Below, piece by piece: positions 10,617 to 22,059 of a stretch of 64,000 nucleotides of DNA. Below the pieces are notes generated by a model that was not told where the DNA came from, did no database searches, and saw nothing but the letters and a program-made list of their open reading frames with translations. The DNA lies in contig CANDYH010000006.1 of NCBI GenBank assembly GCA_947396885.1, positions 1-64,000 on the forward strand, in the 5' to 3' direction. How positions within the stretch are numbered: position 1 is the stretch's first letter; each line of letters starts with the position of its first letter. Source of the stretch: Heligmosomoides polygyrus polygyrus (Eukaryota > Nematoda > Chromadorea > Rhabditida > Heligmosomidae). Both the position numbers and the translations under genes were made by a program.

Positions 10617-13600
10617 ATGGGTAAACAAGACCACTTCAACACCATCACGTTTGTGGACTTTAACAATCACAAATGGCCTCGCAGTGAAGGAAAGCTGGGG
10701 AAATACTTCGTTGTTGGTAGCTCCGCAGACGAGTACTCATTATTTAACTGGAATTTTTACAGCAGCGTTGAAAAGCTTGCTAAGTGTTCGCGTTTTGTGA
10801 ACTGGCCGCAGTGCGTTGCTCGCTCAATAGATCCAAAACAGCTGAGCGTCATCGAATTCATTCCTCACTTCCCAGCGAAACTTCTTCATAGCGCGGAAAT
10901 ACCACAGACAGTTCGCATTGATTCACCTTCCTAACGCCATTGACGCAAACCTGCTTGCAAACTACTTCAGTCTCATAAAGACTACTCGCAGCAGAAATAT
11001 CCTGTATCGATGAGAGAAATTGGACGTATCAACTGACAACCAGAAGTGGATTTCTAAGAAGATCAAGCACATTGTTGCGTTTTCACCAACAAGCGACCGA
11101 AACGAAATGTTGCCGATGAACCGCCTCACCGAACTTTTTGGAGGCCCAGCAACAATTGTTGCTCAACACCTTCCGCAGGACGCGATCGACGATGTCTTTT
11201 CTGTGTCTCTCTGCGGATGCCGTTGGGCTGTTACATTGCGATCTCCAGTAAGTGACAATCACTGTGAGGGAGAGAACATGAAGAGCCTATTAACAGAGAT
11301 TTCTGTGCTTTCACATAACCCATCTAGACCTTGTGGTGCCGACGTGAGAACAGAGGCGGTTGATATCCGTCCGACTTGTTCACCTGGTGAAGATTTGCAA
11401 ATGAATGCAATTGATTTTCATTCGGAAGGCTGTCAAATATCATCAACAATCCTACCTCCTGAGCAACAGCAAGTATGCAGAGGCCAATGGGACACGATAC
11501 TGTCTTGGATGCCTATCCAAGACTCCAAAACCAGTGAGCTAGCCCTATGCGTAAATGAGATATCATCAGGGCTAAAGAACGAAACATTCTACATGAAGAA
11601 GGACTGGAACTCGGAAATGAAGAAAAGAGGAAACAGTTCATCATACACAAGGATTCCGAAGAAAGGGAGCGCCTTAAGAATCACCTTGATCTGCTAGAAA
11701 TTGACGGTTACAAGCTAAGTTACAAGCAGAGAGGAATGCTTATGAATATGGCCTGGGTGAGCTACTATAGAGATTCTTCGCGTCTGAACGCTGAATTCAT
11801 TCGATGCAAACTATGCAATAGGGAAGGTGGTGGTCACAATCCTTCCGCAGACCATGATGCATGCGATGGATGTCGAAGCAGAAAGAAATGAGAGGAAGAG
11901 GAAGAAAACCGGAGAGGGCCTGCGTGCGTTGGATCTCAATTTACTAGGAGGTAGCCATGTTCTGTATCTCAAACGGTATAGAGGTCTATCGACGGCCAGA
12001 AAGGCGATAGGAATAAGTCGGCTCATGGAGAGCAATGCGTCACGAAAAGAAGTCAACAGAACATCAACACAATTTTGACGAATTCGTGCTGGCCGTTAGG
12101 AGTTTTGACCGAAGCTTATCACCAGAAGTTATGGCAGCCACAGTTACATTTACATTGACGGCATACAAGATAGCAAAAGAGGGTTTACCATTCGCCAAGC
12201 ATTTTCCTCTAGTGCAAATGGCAATGAAATCTAGAGCTGTTTCAGTCACCGCGCACTCGCTTGAAGTCACAACAGCACAACGAATGGTGAAGCATTTGCA
12301 CTACATATGAAGCACGACATGTTAAACTACATCATAAGCAATGATTTACCATTCTCATTGCTCGCCGAGGAAACTTCAGATGAAGGAGTGAAGTGGATCG
12401 TTTTCCTCATCCGAACAGTTTCGCCAGCAAATCGGCCCATCACCTTCCTCTTCTCTCTTGTTGAAGTGGAAAGTGAGACTGCACGTGACATCGCCGACGC
12501 CCTCTGTCGCGTTCTGCAAAACTACAACTTCTGGACCAGGCTCCGGATTATGGACGGAACCTTACAACTTCTCCATAAGAAGACTTGTAGCTCTCAATCG
12601 TCGGGGCTTCAGTGATGACGGAGAGCATTAGCAGCGTTCACGAAAAACTAAAACAGTTACTCTCAAATATGGAGAGCTAAAGAAACGATTTTCTTTTATC
12701 AATCTGTTCCGCTCACAAACTTAATCTCTATCAACATATGGTATAAAGCTGGCACAAGCCACCATAATGGAAATGCATCATCTTTTCGGGTCCAACTTAA
12801 GAACAAAAGGACGAGCATTTTACCACGGAGCTGCCCACGACATGGGTTTCCATCTCCTCCAGATGGATAAACTGCACAAAGTAAGGTGGTCCGCAAGCCT
12901 TCAAAGTGCACTATCCAAAATGCTGCGAATGTATCCAGTTTTGATAGAAGCTCTGAATAGGGCGTCCGCTGACAAGACCGTGGTTGAAAACATGCGCAAA
13001 CGCGCAGAAGTTGCGATATGGGTTCTAAAAGATCCTCGCAACTTCATCATTCCCCACCGAGTAATTGGCGGGCTTCACCATCTTTCTAAGATATCCGTAG
13101 CACTACAGAAAGAGGAAAATCTGCTTGTTGATTACCTTACACGATAGAGACACTTGTCTTTTCTTCTCGAAAACGAGCAGATCAAGCGCGATGCATACCA
13201 AAACATTCATCAAGGAAGAACAGCGGGAGTAGAAGACGAACTCACTGAAAAAATGGTAGAATTTAATTCTCTCCGCTATCTTGAAGCATTTTGCACATTC
13301 AGCCCTGTTCTAAAAGAGCTAATGTTAAATATCGTGCTGGCTTACGTCCCCAAAAACTTTAAAGACTACAATAAGCAAAAACAGGTGGAAAAGATGGATC
13401 ACGCAAAACGCGAAGCCACAGAAGGAGCACGAGCCCTCCAACGTTTTCAAGATATCGAACATCGCCAACCGGGGGAGCACCCTGATCTGAACGCTGACTT
13501 AACTTATCACGCACCTGATCTGAACATTAACCAGCTTGCGAGCTTGGCTCTGGAAAAAGTCTATGTGGACGGAATTAAGACTAAAACTGTGAAAAATGCT

Positions 13601-14035
13601 CTGATTAAGTATATGACTCCCGGCAAACGACAGTCTGAAGCCGGAGCAGACTTCTCGTACGCATTGGATGATTGCCACATTATTTTAGATATCCTTCAGT
13701 GTGGAGGGAATTTCAAACAGTTTGCTACATGTCTGCCTCCGTCCGCTACTCGTGAAAACAGAGGATATCCTACATATTTCTACAAAACCGACACTACTAA
13801 CCCACTTGTTGGGAAAGATCTGATTCTACGTTCCACCAATTCGGTGGAAAAGCACTGCAACTTGAAACCAGCGCGGGAAGATTTTTTGACATTTTAAAAG
13901 TTACACTTTTAGGCCATTAAGTGCATGCTTGTTATTCCTGCAAGTAATGTTGATCCTGAACGCAGCTTTTCAACGGCTAATCGCTTTGTAGAAGGGAAAG
14001 GAGCAGTCTTGGAACTAAAACTTTAGACTATCTTA
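10617..14035 (+). pseudogene. hAT-family transposase gene, decayed
   Basis: Fragments in order: 10617-10934; 11020-11697; a Cys/His cluster (CKLC..H..CDGC) near 11805-11880; 12035-12310; 12307-12600 with LLAEETSDEGVKWIVFLIRT, which resembles the first catalytic-Asp region of hAT transposases; 12767-13147 with HKVRWSASLQSALSKML, matching the conserved R-W block; 13154-13897; and 13925-14035 reading PASNVDPERSFSTANRFVEG, the hAT C-terminal dimerisation signature. At least three frame changes and stops separate the pieces. Two later open stretches (14133-14318 and 14342-14508) may be tail exons. Known: hAT transposases cut and paste DNA with 8-bp TSDs. Inferred: this family mobilised the foldback element at 4008-6146. 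Confidence 0.75.
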
Positions 14036-14789
14036 TGACGTGAGTAGCATTATTACTCCATATGCTCTTTAACTTCACGCTTCTAACCTCTAACTTGCAA
14101 GCATTTTTAGGGTAGAGAGAGATGGGCCAGGCGTGCTCACCGTGAAGCCGATGAAATTAGCACGGCAAAGTCTAAACTCTCTCAGTGTCCTGGACTTACC
14201 GAGGGAAAAACCATCCACGTTCCAGAAGGATAGCAGCATAATGAAGCAAATAAAGGACTCTCTTTCTATTGGTAGGTTTCTTGGATCCATCTTCCCATTT
14301 TGTTTTCTGTTTTTCTAGTTTTTGATTGTTGTCACATGCAGGCAGCTTACGTGCGCTGGTGGAGCTTGACGTCAAGCAGTATATGATCTCCAACGGGTCA
14401 AACAACAGACCTGACAGTGATGACATTCAACGATCACGTCAGGATATTGAGAATTCCAGAGCATCGATCTTTTCTAGCGGTGTGCTCCACGGTGAAGAAG
14501 AGATATGACAATCTCACATAGCAATTTATTCTGCATTCAATTCAATTTATTTTGCATAATAAATTACTCATAAATTGACTCTGCATATTCATTCACAAAT
14601 AAACTGCTTTTGCATCCTCAGTTGTTGTGACACCACTTGCTTGCTCTTTTGGCAGGACCGCGCTCAGAAAGATTATCAAAGAATCGATAATAGATAAATA
14701 TAATATAAATACTGAAAGAATTTTAATACTAAATTAGCGTTTTGATCAAAAAATATTAAGCACATTACAGCAATTACATGTACGAACCT

Positions 14790-14895
14790 TTCATTTATAC
14801 TCCTATCCGAAAACGACCGCCAGAGACACTCCCCTTCTCGGAACCAAGTGACAGTACGACCTCCCCCCTTCCATTCCCGAACCTCAAGCTTGACC
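14790..14895. mobile_element. Right end of the hAT element
   Basis: Contains AGTACGACCTCCCCCC, then CCTCAAGCTTG. This parallels the right end of the foldback element at 4008-6146 (AGTACGACCCCC, then a CTTGAG-type end). No TSD partner was found, so the boundary is approximate. Confidence 0.4.
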
Positions 14896-14899
14896 CTGA

Positions 14900-15590
14900 T
14901 CTACACGCGTGAAGTAGTCTTTGCAGGACGTGCCTCCTTGAAACCTCGATGCACTGCCAATGTGGTATCTGATTACTATCTTTCTTTTGTTCGAAATAAA
15001 CCCAAATCCTATACTTGCAATCCACACCTTATAATCGAGAAGTTGAACAAAAATCGGCCATAGGACAAAAGTGGTAGGTCGTAACTAATTGGCGAAAATG
15101 GAAAAAATCATCAGTTGAGAATGCACGGAGTGATGAATATGGAGCCATATTAACAGATTTGATATCACATAGATCGACATGATGCGGCAAAACCTAAAAT
15201 TGGCATAAAACACATTTTCGTCAGCGTTTAAAAATTTTAAAAATTCACTGGGCAGGTCCATTCCTGACAAGGGGCATGATAAGTCGAGGCTAAGGGGCGA
15301 ATGAGGAGGAGGTCAATTATGGGATCGACCAATCTAGGTCATCTCAAACTCAAAAATTCTAAATTCTTGTCGAGATTTTTACGCCGTTGAGTAGTTGTTC
15401 TGATCCCAACGGTGTGCATTTCATTCGATATAATTGACTTTGAAGGAAGCTATGGCAAAGCGGCGGAAACGGCGGATCAATCCGCCGCCGGCCGCGTTTG
15501 GCGGGTGTTTACTGTAAAACGCGAAACAAAGCATAGAGATAGAAATTAGGCAAAAGGATGTATTCTTAAGTGTCGTCGTTTGAAGAACGT
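14900..15590. other. Gap without recognised gene
   Basis: Contains GTGGTAGGTCGTAACTAATTGGC near 15070, echoing the GTACGACCCC end motif of the hAT family, and otherwise AT-rich text. Nothing coding was recognised. Confidence 0.4.
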
Positions 15591-15594
15591 AGTT

Positions 15595-15955
15595 ACGGAA
15601 GATGAGTCTTGAGTCTTCTACGGCAACCATACCTGGAATGCCCAATGGCTTCCTCAAGAGATACGACCTTCGAACCAACTAAAGTTCGACAACTATCAGA
15701 CGAAGGTAATTCTGTGCTGTTGTTGGGACTCCGAAAGAATGTTCTACCACAAGCTCCTTGAAGTCGGCACTGCAGTTGGACATCTACGCAGTCCAACTGC
15801 TAAAGTTGAGAGAGACCTCGGAAAAGCGCTAAAAAAGAAAGAATGCTTGCTTTCTTCACGACTGCTTGGCACCATGTTGCGAAGACTCTTGCCAAAGGTT
15901 GAAGAAGCCTCGTATTATTTTGCAGATTTAAATTATATACAAGTGAAGCAATAAA
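15595..15955 (+). pseudogene. mariner transposase remnant
   Basis: Reads, with frame changes, as mariner blocks: WNAQWLPQE, VILCCCWDSERMFYHKLLE (equivalent to the VM.S.WWD..G..H.ELL block), ERDLGKALKKK, then HDCLAPCCEDSCQRLKK, which is a decayed HDNARPH region. The same order of blocks occurs at 43675-44030. No terminal repeats are visible. Confidence 0.65.
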
Positions 15956-15959
15956 ATTT

Positions 15960-16420
15960 TGAATTTTTCAAACGTTGTTACAGAACTTTTCTGACAACCT
16001 AGTATAGTCTGTTATCGCTTCATGAGGCCCCCTCGAGCGGAGCTTACCTCCTAGACGATTACTCCAACTGTTACAACTGCCATTGTCTCTCCGCTGCCTG
16101 TTTATAAGCCTCCTGAGAAGAGTAGTAAGGAAACTGTTTTAAATTAACCCAGTCCTTCAAAATGAGAACTTGCAGCTCCAAAGGTTCTTAAATGCCATGT
16201 GTGCAATCTGCAGCTACGGTATGCGATTTGTAGCTGCTGCGAGTAGTGAGAATGGAGTTGCAAAAGTACAAAATTAAATTCTGGATTTATTGCCTATGAG
16301 GCGCTGTAAGTTGAAGGCGGATCTACGCAAAGCGCAAAGAGAAGGTTTTTTATCACCAGCTTTCGCTCAACGTTGACTGCTTGTTTGTTTAATGGTCTGC
16401 TCGACTTCTTCGAAGTCATC
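15960..16420. other. Gap without recognised gene
   Basis: Mixed-composition DNA. No repeat or exon could be supported. Confidence 0.4.
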
Positions 16421-16422
16421 TT

Positions 16423-16517
16423 AAGATAGTGTGTGTATGTGTATGTGTGTGTGAGTGTGTGGTGAGTGTGTGTGTTTGTATGTGTGTGAGTGAGTGAGTG
16501 ACTGAGTGTGTGTGTAT

Positions 16518-16548
<31 letters not shown>

Positions 16549-16788
16549 AGTGTTGAGTTGTATGTGTGTGTGAGCGTGTGTGTGAGTGTTGAGTTTGTAT
16601 GTGTGTGTGAGTGTGTGTGTGTGAGTGTTGAGTTTGTATGTGTGTGTGAGTGTGTGTGTGTGTGTGTGTGTGAGTGAGTGAGTGAGTGAGTGAGTGAGTG
16701 AGTGAGTGACTGAGTGTGTGTATGTGTATGTGTGTGTTAGTGTGTGTATGTGTGTGTGTATATGTGTGTGTATGTGTGTGTGTGTGGT
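16423..16788. repeat. TG-rich minisatellite with higher-order units
   Basis: About 365 bp of TG, TGAG and TATG units. A block containing GAGTGTTGAGTT.GTATGTG recurs at about 16550, 16585 and 16625, followed by (GAGT)n at 16672-16708. The His/Thr-rich ORF on the minus strand across it is a simple-sequence artefact. Confidence 0.9.
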
Positions 16789-16789
16789 A

Positions 16790-17300
16790 AAAAGGCTAGG
16801 AAACCCAGGGGATGAAGCGCTCAAACATCCGCTGAAGAAGCGGCACAATGAAGTTTTGACCGCCATTTCTATGAGAGCTGTAGGTTGTGCTGTAGAGACG
16901 CGTGGGTGCTCAGAGCTCTGCAGTAAAGGTGGTGCGAGAAATCTAGGCGCGAACAAGGTGCATGAAGTTGGAAGGAAGCAGTCAGTCTTTTGCAGCAGCG
17001 ATGGTGCTTAGCGCGTCTAGTCCCTTTTTCGTCTACTTTTGTCTACTTCGCGGTAGAACATAGCGCGCCACGCATCATAGCGTAACCATCGTAGCGAATT
17101 AGGAGTGTAGTTATCAACTTTTTAGCTGTTTTGGTGGGAAGTCCTTCGCGACCTACGCCGAAGCCTCGTTGTGCGCCTCCGCTGTTCGTCGTTCTTCGCT
17201 GTTTACTGTGTCTAACCGTTCTATTGCGCGGTGTTAACAAGCGTTTTTGAGTCTCACTGTGATTGTAAAGTTCGAATCTGCAGCCTAGGAGTCAATTTCT
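16790..17300. other. Gap without recognised gene
   Basis: Contains weakly repeated text (TTTTTCGTCTACTTTTGTCTACTT) near 17020. No exon could be supported. Confidence 0.4.
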
Positions 17301-17453
17301 ACAAAATTATTTATTTATTCTGTACGTGGACAGCCACGCGATACAATTAAGAAATACAGTTAGACCAAATACAAATCATTACACAACAGCGGTAAATTCG
17401 ATAAGTGAATTTAGTTTATACAACAAAGCAAAAACATCAAAAACAACAGCAAA

Positions 17454-20220
17454 CTATAAAGTTTCCTGGAGATACCTGTCAGCTAGTTTTTTGAATTGCC
17501 TCAGACTGCTTGGTAGGTTATATTTCTTGGAAAGCTTCAGAAATTCAACACCCGCTCGATTAGTGAAAAATGAGGATCTTACATTAGTTTTAGCAGTGGG
17601 AACTTGGATTTTCCATTGGCCACCCCTTGTGTTAGAAGGAGAGACCGAATAGAACTCCTGAAGAGGAAGGCGTACTATACCATTTATCAACTTATAAATC
17701 ATGACTAAATCATATTTTCTTCTACGATACGAGAGAGTACGTAGGTTAAAGATCTTATTTCTCTGTGATGCTGAAGGTATGGTGTTGTAATTATATCCGT
17801 GAATTCTTATCCAAAGCTTCCTTGTGAAGCTGTTTTGCACTGACTCAAGTCTAGCTACTTCACGTCTACATTTAGGACTGAAAACAGTGCTACCATATTC
17901 TAGAATAGGCCTAACGTACGATTTGTAAGCTAACACCAAGTGCTCAACTGAGTTTGTTCGCAATGATTTAAATAAGCTGTGAACGACTCGTTCAGCTTTT
18001 TTTGCTGCAAGATCGCAGTGTTCCTTAAATGAAAGACTTGCATCTAATATAAAACCCAAGTCCCGCAAACTGGCAGTATTGCTAAGCTGAAGATCGCCGA
18101 GATAGTAGCTGTTCCTGTTACCATGTTGCCCAAGATGAAGTACATGTGACTTTTGCGCAGACAACGGCAGTTCCCAGTTTGCTGACCAATCAGCAATAGC
18201 GTTTATTGCGGATTGAAGAGCAATGTGGTCATTCGCACCGCTCACATTCTTGTAAATCTTTATATCATCAGCAAACATTTTACATGTGACACCAAATTGA
18301 GTGACCAAGGAAGGAATTTCCGAGGTATACACAGAGAAAAGGATTGGAGATAAAACACCTCCCTGAGGAACTCCACTGGTCACAGGAAAGGATTCTGAGA
18401 AAGATTCATTAATCCTCACCTGGAACGACCTGCCAGTTATGAAATTTTTATCCAATTAGTTACCTGGGATGAACACCTAGCTCTATAAGTTTAGCAACAA
18501 GTCGTTTGAAAGGAACTTTGTCAAAAGCTTTCATAAAATCAAAATATATTACGTCGACATCAGTTTTGTGCTCAAGAGCCTGTGTCCAGTCATTCAGAGT
18601 GGATAACATCAACGTTTCAGTGGATCTGCCGGTTCGAAAACCGTGTTGATCATTGGGGATTAGCGCATTTGACTCAAGAAAGGATACAAGAGAAGATTTG
18701 ACTTTTCTTTCAAACAATCTGGAGAAAACTGAGGTAATACTAATAGGACGATAGTTAGACACAAGGTGATGGGGGGTTTTCTTGGGAATCGGTGTAACAA
18801 ATGCATGTTTCCAACGTGATGGCAGCTCACCTGTCATATAACTGGCGTTAAATATGTGTTCGAGAGGGTAAGAAATTGCAATGGCAAGGTCTGGGGTAAC
18901 AGTGTACGTTGCTGGTAAGGTACATAATTCATTATAAATTTCTTCTCTTAAAACCAAACTGTAGGCTCCATGCGGAAAGAAGAGTTAATATTATTGCATG
19001 ACTCATAATTACTAGTATTTACCGAAAACGATTTCTGGAAATATTGAGCTAACAACGAAGCCTTAGACGAGTCGGTTAGAGCAGAGCTACCAGCCTCATC
19101 CTTCAAGGCAGGAATTCTCTCAGGTCTCTTTAGGATGGAGTGTAATAACCTATGAAGTGACGACTTGTTAGGACCTTCAAGGATTTTCTTCTCAATGTAT
19201 TTGTTATATCCAACAGGCAATCAAATCTTTTATTCACAGCCTTAAAGAGATCAAAATTATCCGAACAAGGATAATTCTGATAGTCCAGCCATATTTTTTG
19301 CCTACGTTCAAAAAGCTTTACCAAATTAGGGGGAAGTTTGCTAAATTTTGACGGAACTTTTTGTATGGGAACGAATTGTTCAATGCAGTTATGAAGAGTG
19401 GATATAAATAACTCATACTTGTCATTTACGCTCGAATATTTCTCAAGGAGTGATCGCCAATCGAGAGTTAACAAAAATTTACAGATGAGGTCATAGTTAG
19501 CCTTACTAAAGGCCCTTATTAGGCGGTATTCAGCATTCCTTGCAAAAGATTTAAGGCGAAATGTGAAGCATGAATGATCACTAGAACCTATTGGTGGTCC
19601 AGCGACAATGCTTTTGACCAGATGAGGATGACTGGTAAGCACTAAATCAAGCACGTTACCATACCTGGTCGGTGCATGGATGTTCTGATGAAGATTGCAT
19701 GATTTGCACATGTCTACAAAACATTTTGACGCCATGACGCCGCTCAAGGAATTCTGAGTAGACCAGTCTATGTCTGGCAGGTTGAAGTCACCTAGGATTA
19801 TACACTGTGCCCTGCAAGAGCACATATCACTTATTACCTTGACGAGTTGAATAGTGTTGTTAAGTGAAGCACTAGGCGTCCTGTACACAGCAATTAGCCT
19901 AATGGGAGCCTGAGCTATCTGCAAGTCACAGCATATTACTTCAAAACCATCAGGAACCGATTCACTCCAGATTGTTTCAAAGAGAAGACCTTTCCTGACA
20001 AGAATGAGTACTCTATCACATCTTACATAGGTAAAATCCTCACCTAGATCTCCAAGGATTGGGAGTAGATTGGCGGCATCGCTTAGCCACGATTCGGTAA
20101 TAATCACAATGTCACAGTTTAAGTTCCTAACTGTAAATTTAAGAGGTTGTATGTTCTTCTGTAAAGATCGAATATTACGGTAAAGGCAAATTAGGTCAAC
20201 GGCAGGTATCCGAGGAAAGC
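17454..20220 (-). pseudogene. CR1 LINE ORF2: AP endonuclease plus reverse transcriptase, frameshifted
   Basis: Endonuclease blocks: ITESWL, ILGDFNLPDIDW, GSSDHSCFTFRL. RT blocks: PIPKKTPHHLVSNYRPIS, DQHGFRTGRST, IYFDFMKAFDKVP, SGVPQGGVLSPILFSVYTSE, FADDIKIYK, LRDLGFILDASLSFKEHC. The catalytic FADD motif is present. Frame is lost at about 20107-20220, near 19215, near 18950 and near 18457, so one polypeptide cannot be made. The C-terminus ends at 17454 (..DRYLQETL). Confidence 0.85.
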
Positions 20221-20223
20221 TTT

Positions 20224-20970
20224 TCAGTTTACCGCAGACCTATTCAGCTGACTACCTTGGCTGGTCAGGTAAGCCACATCATGGGAGTTACGACGGGCTA
20301 ACCAAGCCTCCCGGTTCCGTTCCCTCTCTTGCTTAGTTAGGGAGGGGCGTATGTAAACGCCTCTGCAAGAGAATGAGCGTAACCTGGAAGCCCTCCTAAG
20401 AACCAAGGACTGATAATATGTGTTTGGAAGTACTACCTTTAAGAGGCGAGGTCTGCCTTCTTGAGGCTTTCCAAGCCTATAAGTAATCTGGGGTATACAT
20501 TCCACCTCTAGATGATTGAAAATGTCCTTTACAAAGTTGGAGTCGTGAATCGCTCTTTCGGTCGACTTAGTGTCCGTGGATTCAGCGACTCCAGCGACGA
20601 CGATGGAGCGTAGGCGCTCCTTTTCATCAACATAAGATAAGATGCTGGCAGGAGTACCCTCATGCGGTGCGGGTGCACCACTCTTTCCAGCAGCCTCAGC
20701 AAGTGCTGCTTTTAGAGCCGAATTTTCTTCGCGAAGAGCAGCCAGTTGCTCTTGTAGCTCTTGATTTTTAGATAAAATAGCACTTAGCTCTTTTTGATAG
20801 GAAACCACATGATTCATAAGGACTTTGATGAATCCTGGCGTTCGCTTATCTGCTTGTAACTGCTGAAGTGCAGCCGCGACCTCGTCTGAACCATGTCCTG
20901 GATCTGTTCCATGACCATCGACTGCCACAGCTTTGCCCGCTTTCTGGACTGAAGTCTTCGACGGCGACAT
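20224..20970 (-). CDS. CR1 LINE ORF1 protein (nucleic-acid-binding type)
   Basis: Intact 248-aa ORF from ATG 20970. Residues about 45-95 are an acidic/Glu-rich probable coiled coil (heptad-like QELQEQLAALREENSALKAAL region). Residues about 125-230 hold a conserved CR1 ORF1 block: RSIVVAGVAES, then FNHLEVECIP, YRLGKP..GRPRLLKVVLP and RGVYIRPSLTKQERERNREAW. Known: LINE ORF1 proteins bind their RNA as multimers and help target-primed reverse transcription. It ends just before the endonuclease region of ORF2. Confidence 0.75.
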   Translation of the reverse strand: MSPSKTSVQKAGKAVAVDGHGTDPGHGSDEVAAALQQLQADKRTPGFIKVLMNHVVSYQKELSAILSKNQELQEQLAALREENSALKAALAEAAGKSGAPAPHEGTPASILSYVDEKERLRSIVVAGVAESTDTKSTERAIHDSNFVKDIFNHLEVECIPQITYRLGKPQEGRPRLLKVVLPNTYYQSLVLRRASRLRSFSCRGVYIRPSLTKQERERNREAWLARRNSHDVAYLTSQGSQLNRSAVN

Positions 20971-21049
20971 GACGGTGGTTGATCACGAAATGAACCGATC
21001 AATTAATGACGAACCCTCAACCGCACGCAGAAAAGACGGCAGGAACAGT

Positions 21050-21840
21050 AGAATTACCTTCTGAGGTGGCTTGGGCAATAGATGGTAATTTCGAAACCCG
21101 CCACGAGGTTCCTCTCAAGGTCTCTGACGCAGAAGAAGAGCGAATCGCAAGCGAAAGCTATTGCGATAGAAAAATCGCAAGCAGCATCAAGGTGGACTGC
21201 CGCACAGCAGACCAACAGGCACTCAATGATGACCAACAGGCACTATACCAGCATTAGCCTTAAAAGTGATGCCTTAAGGTCGCGCGGAAGAAGTGCGATG
21301 CCCCGGTTAGCAGTGTCAGAGATATATTTGCTCGTTTAAAATAGATGGTTCGTAGAGATTCATTCTGTCTGCTTAATTCATGTGATTGTTCGAATCTCGA
21401 AATCGATGTTTATTGATGACTGCGTTTGGACGTAGGCCCTTTTTCAGGTGTGAGCAGGTACAGCAATGCTTCTAAGATGCTGCACACAGCAAATCGTCAG
21501 GAAATACGGACCAGGGATCCAAGACGGATTCGAAGGAAGGGAGGGGCCGAGGCCTTCTTGGACGTTGGTCGCCGGAAGTGAAGTGTAGAGGTGATCGGAC
21601 TCCTCGTATGTGGTCGAGTCATAACTGGTCATTTATATGTCACGATGGTCTTCAGCGGTCACGTCGCCTGCCCCTATAGGGTAACAATCTTCATTAAGTA
21701 CTTCACTTTCTCTGCATTGCTAGTGTTTTTTCCCAGTGTTTTATTTTTCAGCGTTCCTTCAAACTTTTTTTTTGAACTGGGTCTGCCAGATTATGTTTTA
21801 TCCTACATTTTGTTTTATCATACGCCTTTCAAATCATAGA
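21050..21840. other. Gap without recognised gene
   Basis: The part next to the CR1 element is probably its 5'UTR. A short doubled phrase (GACCAACAGGCACT) lies at about 21208-21244. The rest shows no exon that I can support. Confidence 0.35.
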
Positions 21841-22053
21841 CTATTTGACAGCTGCATCGCATTCTGAAACGACCAGCGTCAATCCCTTTGATGTAGGAAC
21901 TCGTAAAACAGCTATTTTAATACAAGCCAATAAAAAAACAAAATCAAGACAATGAACAAAACAAAATGAGGCCTTTTGACTAAACATACCTATCAAACAA
22001 TACAACATATAGAGAAATAGAAGTACTAGCAAGGTGAGTGTAAGTTTACTCAT
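21841..22053 (-). CDS. Candidate two-exon gene for a short secreted peptide
   Basis: Exon 1 (21990-22053) starts with ATG and encodes a strong signal-peptide-like run (MSKLTLTLLVLLFLYMLYCL). It ends at a good donor (AG|GTATGT). Exon 2 (21841-21911) follows a 78-nt intron ending AAAATAG, keeps phase, and gives AVLRVPTSKGLTLVV..CDAAVK and a stop. The predicted product is 44 aa. No family is recognised. The evidence is only the start, signal sequence, intron signals and phase, so chance cannot be excluded, and exon 1 could belong to a longer gene. Confidence 0.35.
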   Translation of the reverse strand: MSKLTLTLLVLLFLYMLYCLIGMFSQKASFCFVHCLDFVFLLACIKIAVLRVPTSKGLTLVVSECDAAVK

Positions 22054-22059
22054 TCTATA

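Larger units (their letters stand above)
17300..21050 (-). mobile_element. CR1-type non-LTR retrotransposon, nearly full length
   Basis: Two-ORF LINE on the minus strand: ORF1 (20224-20970), endonuclease (about 20215-19220), reverse transcriptase (18957-17454), then a short 3'UTR ending in ATAAATAAATAA-type text near 17310. The 5' end is uncertain, with a possible 5'UTR reaching about 21330. Frameshifts in ORF2 make it inactive, but decay is slight, so it is among the youngest LINE copies here. Confidence 0.85.

Noticed and set aside
10267..10800. 177-codon plus-strand ORF
   Set aside because: It overlaps the first hAT transposase fragment in another frame and starts at a non-ATG codon. No recognised motif.
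16294..16956. 220-codon His/Thr-rich ORF on the minus strand
   Set aside because: It is a translation of the TG-rich minisatellite; simple repeats stay open in several frames.
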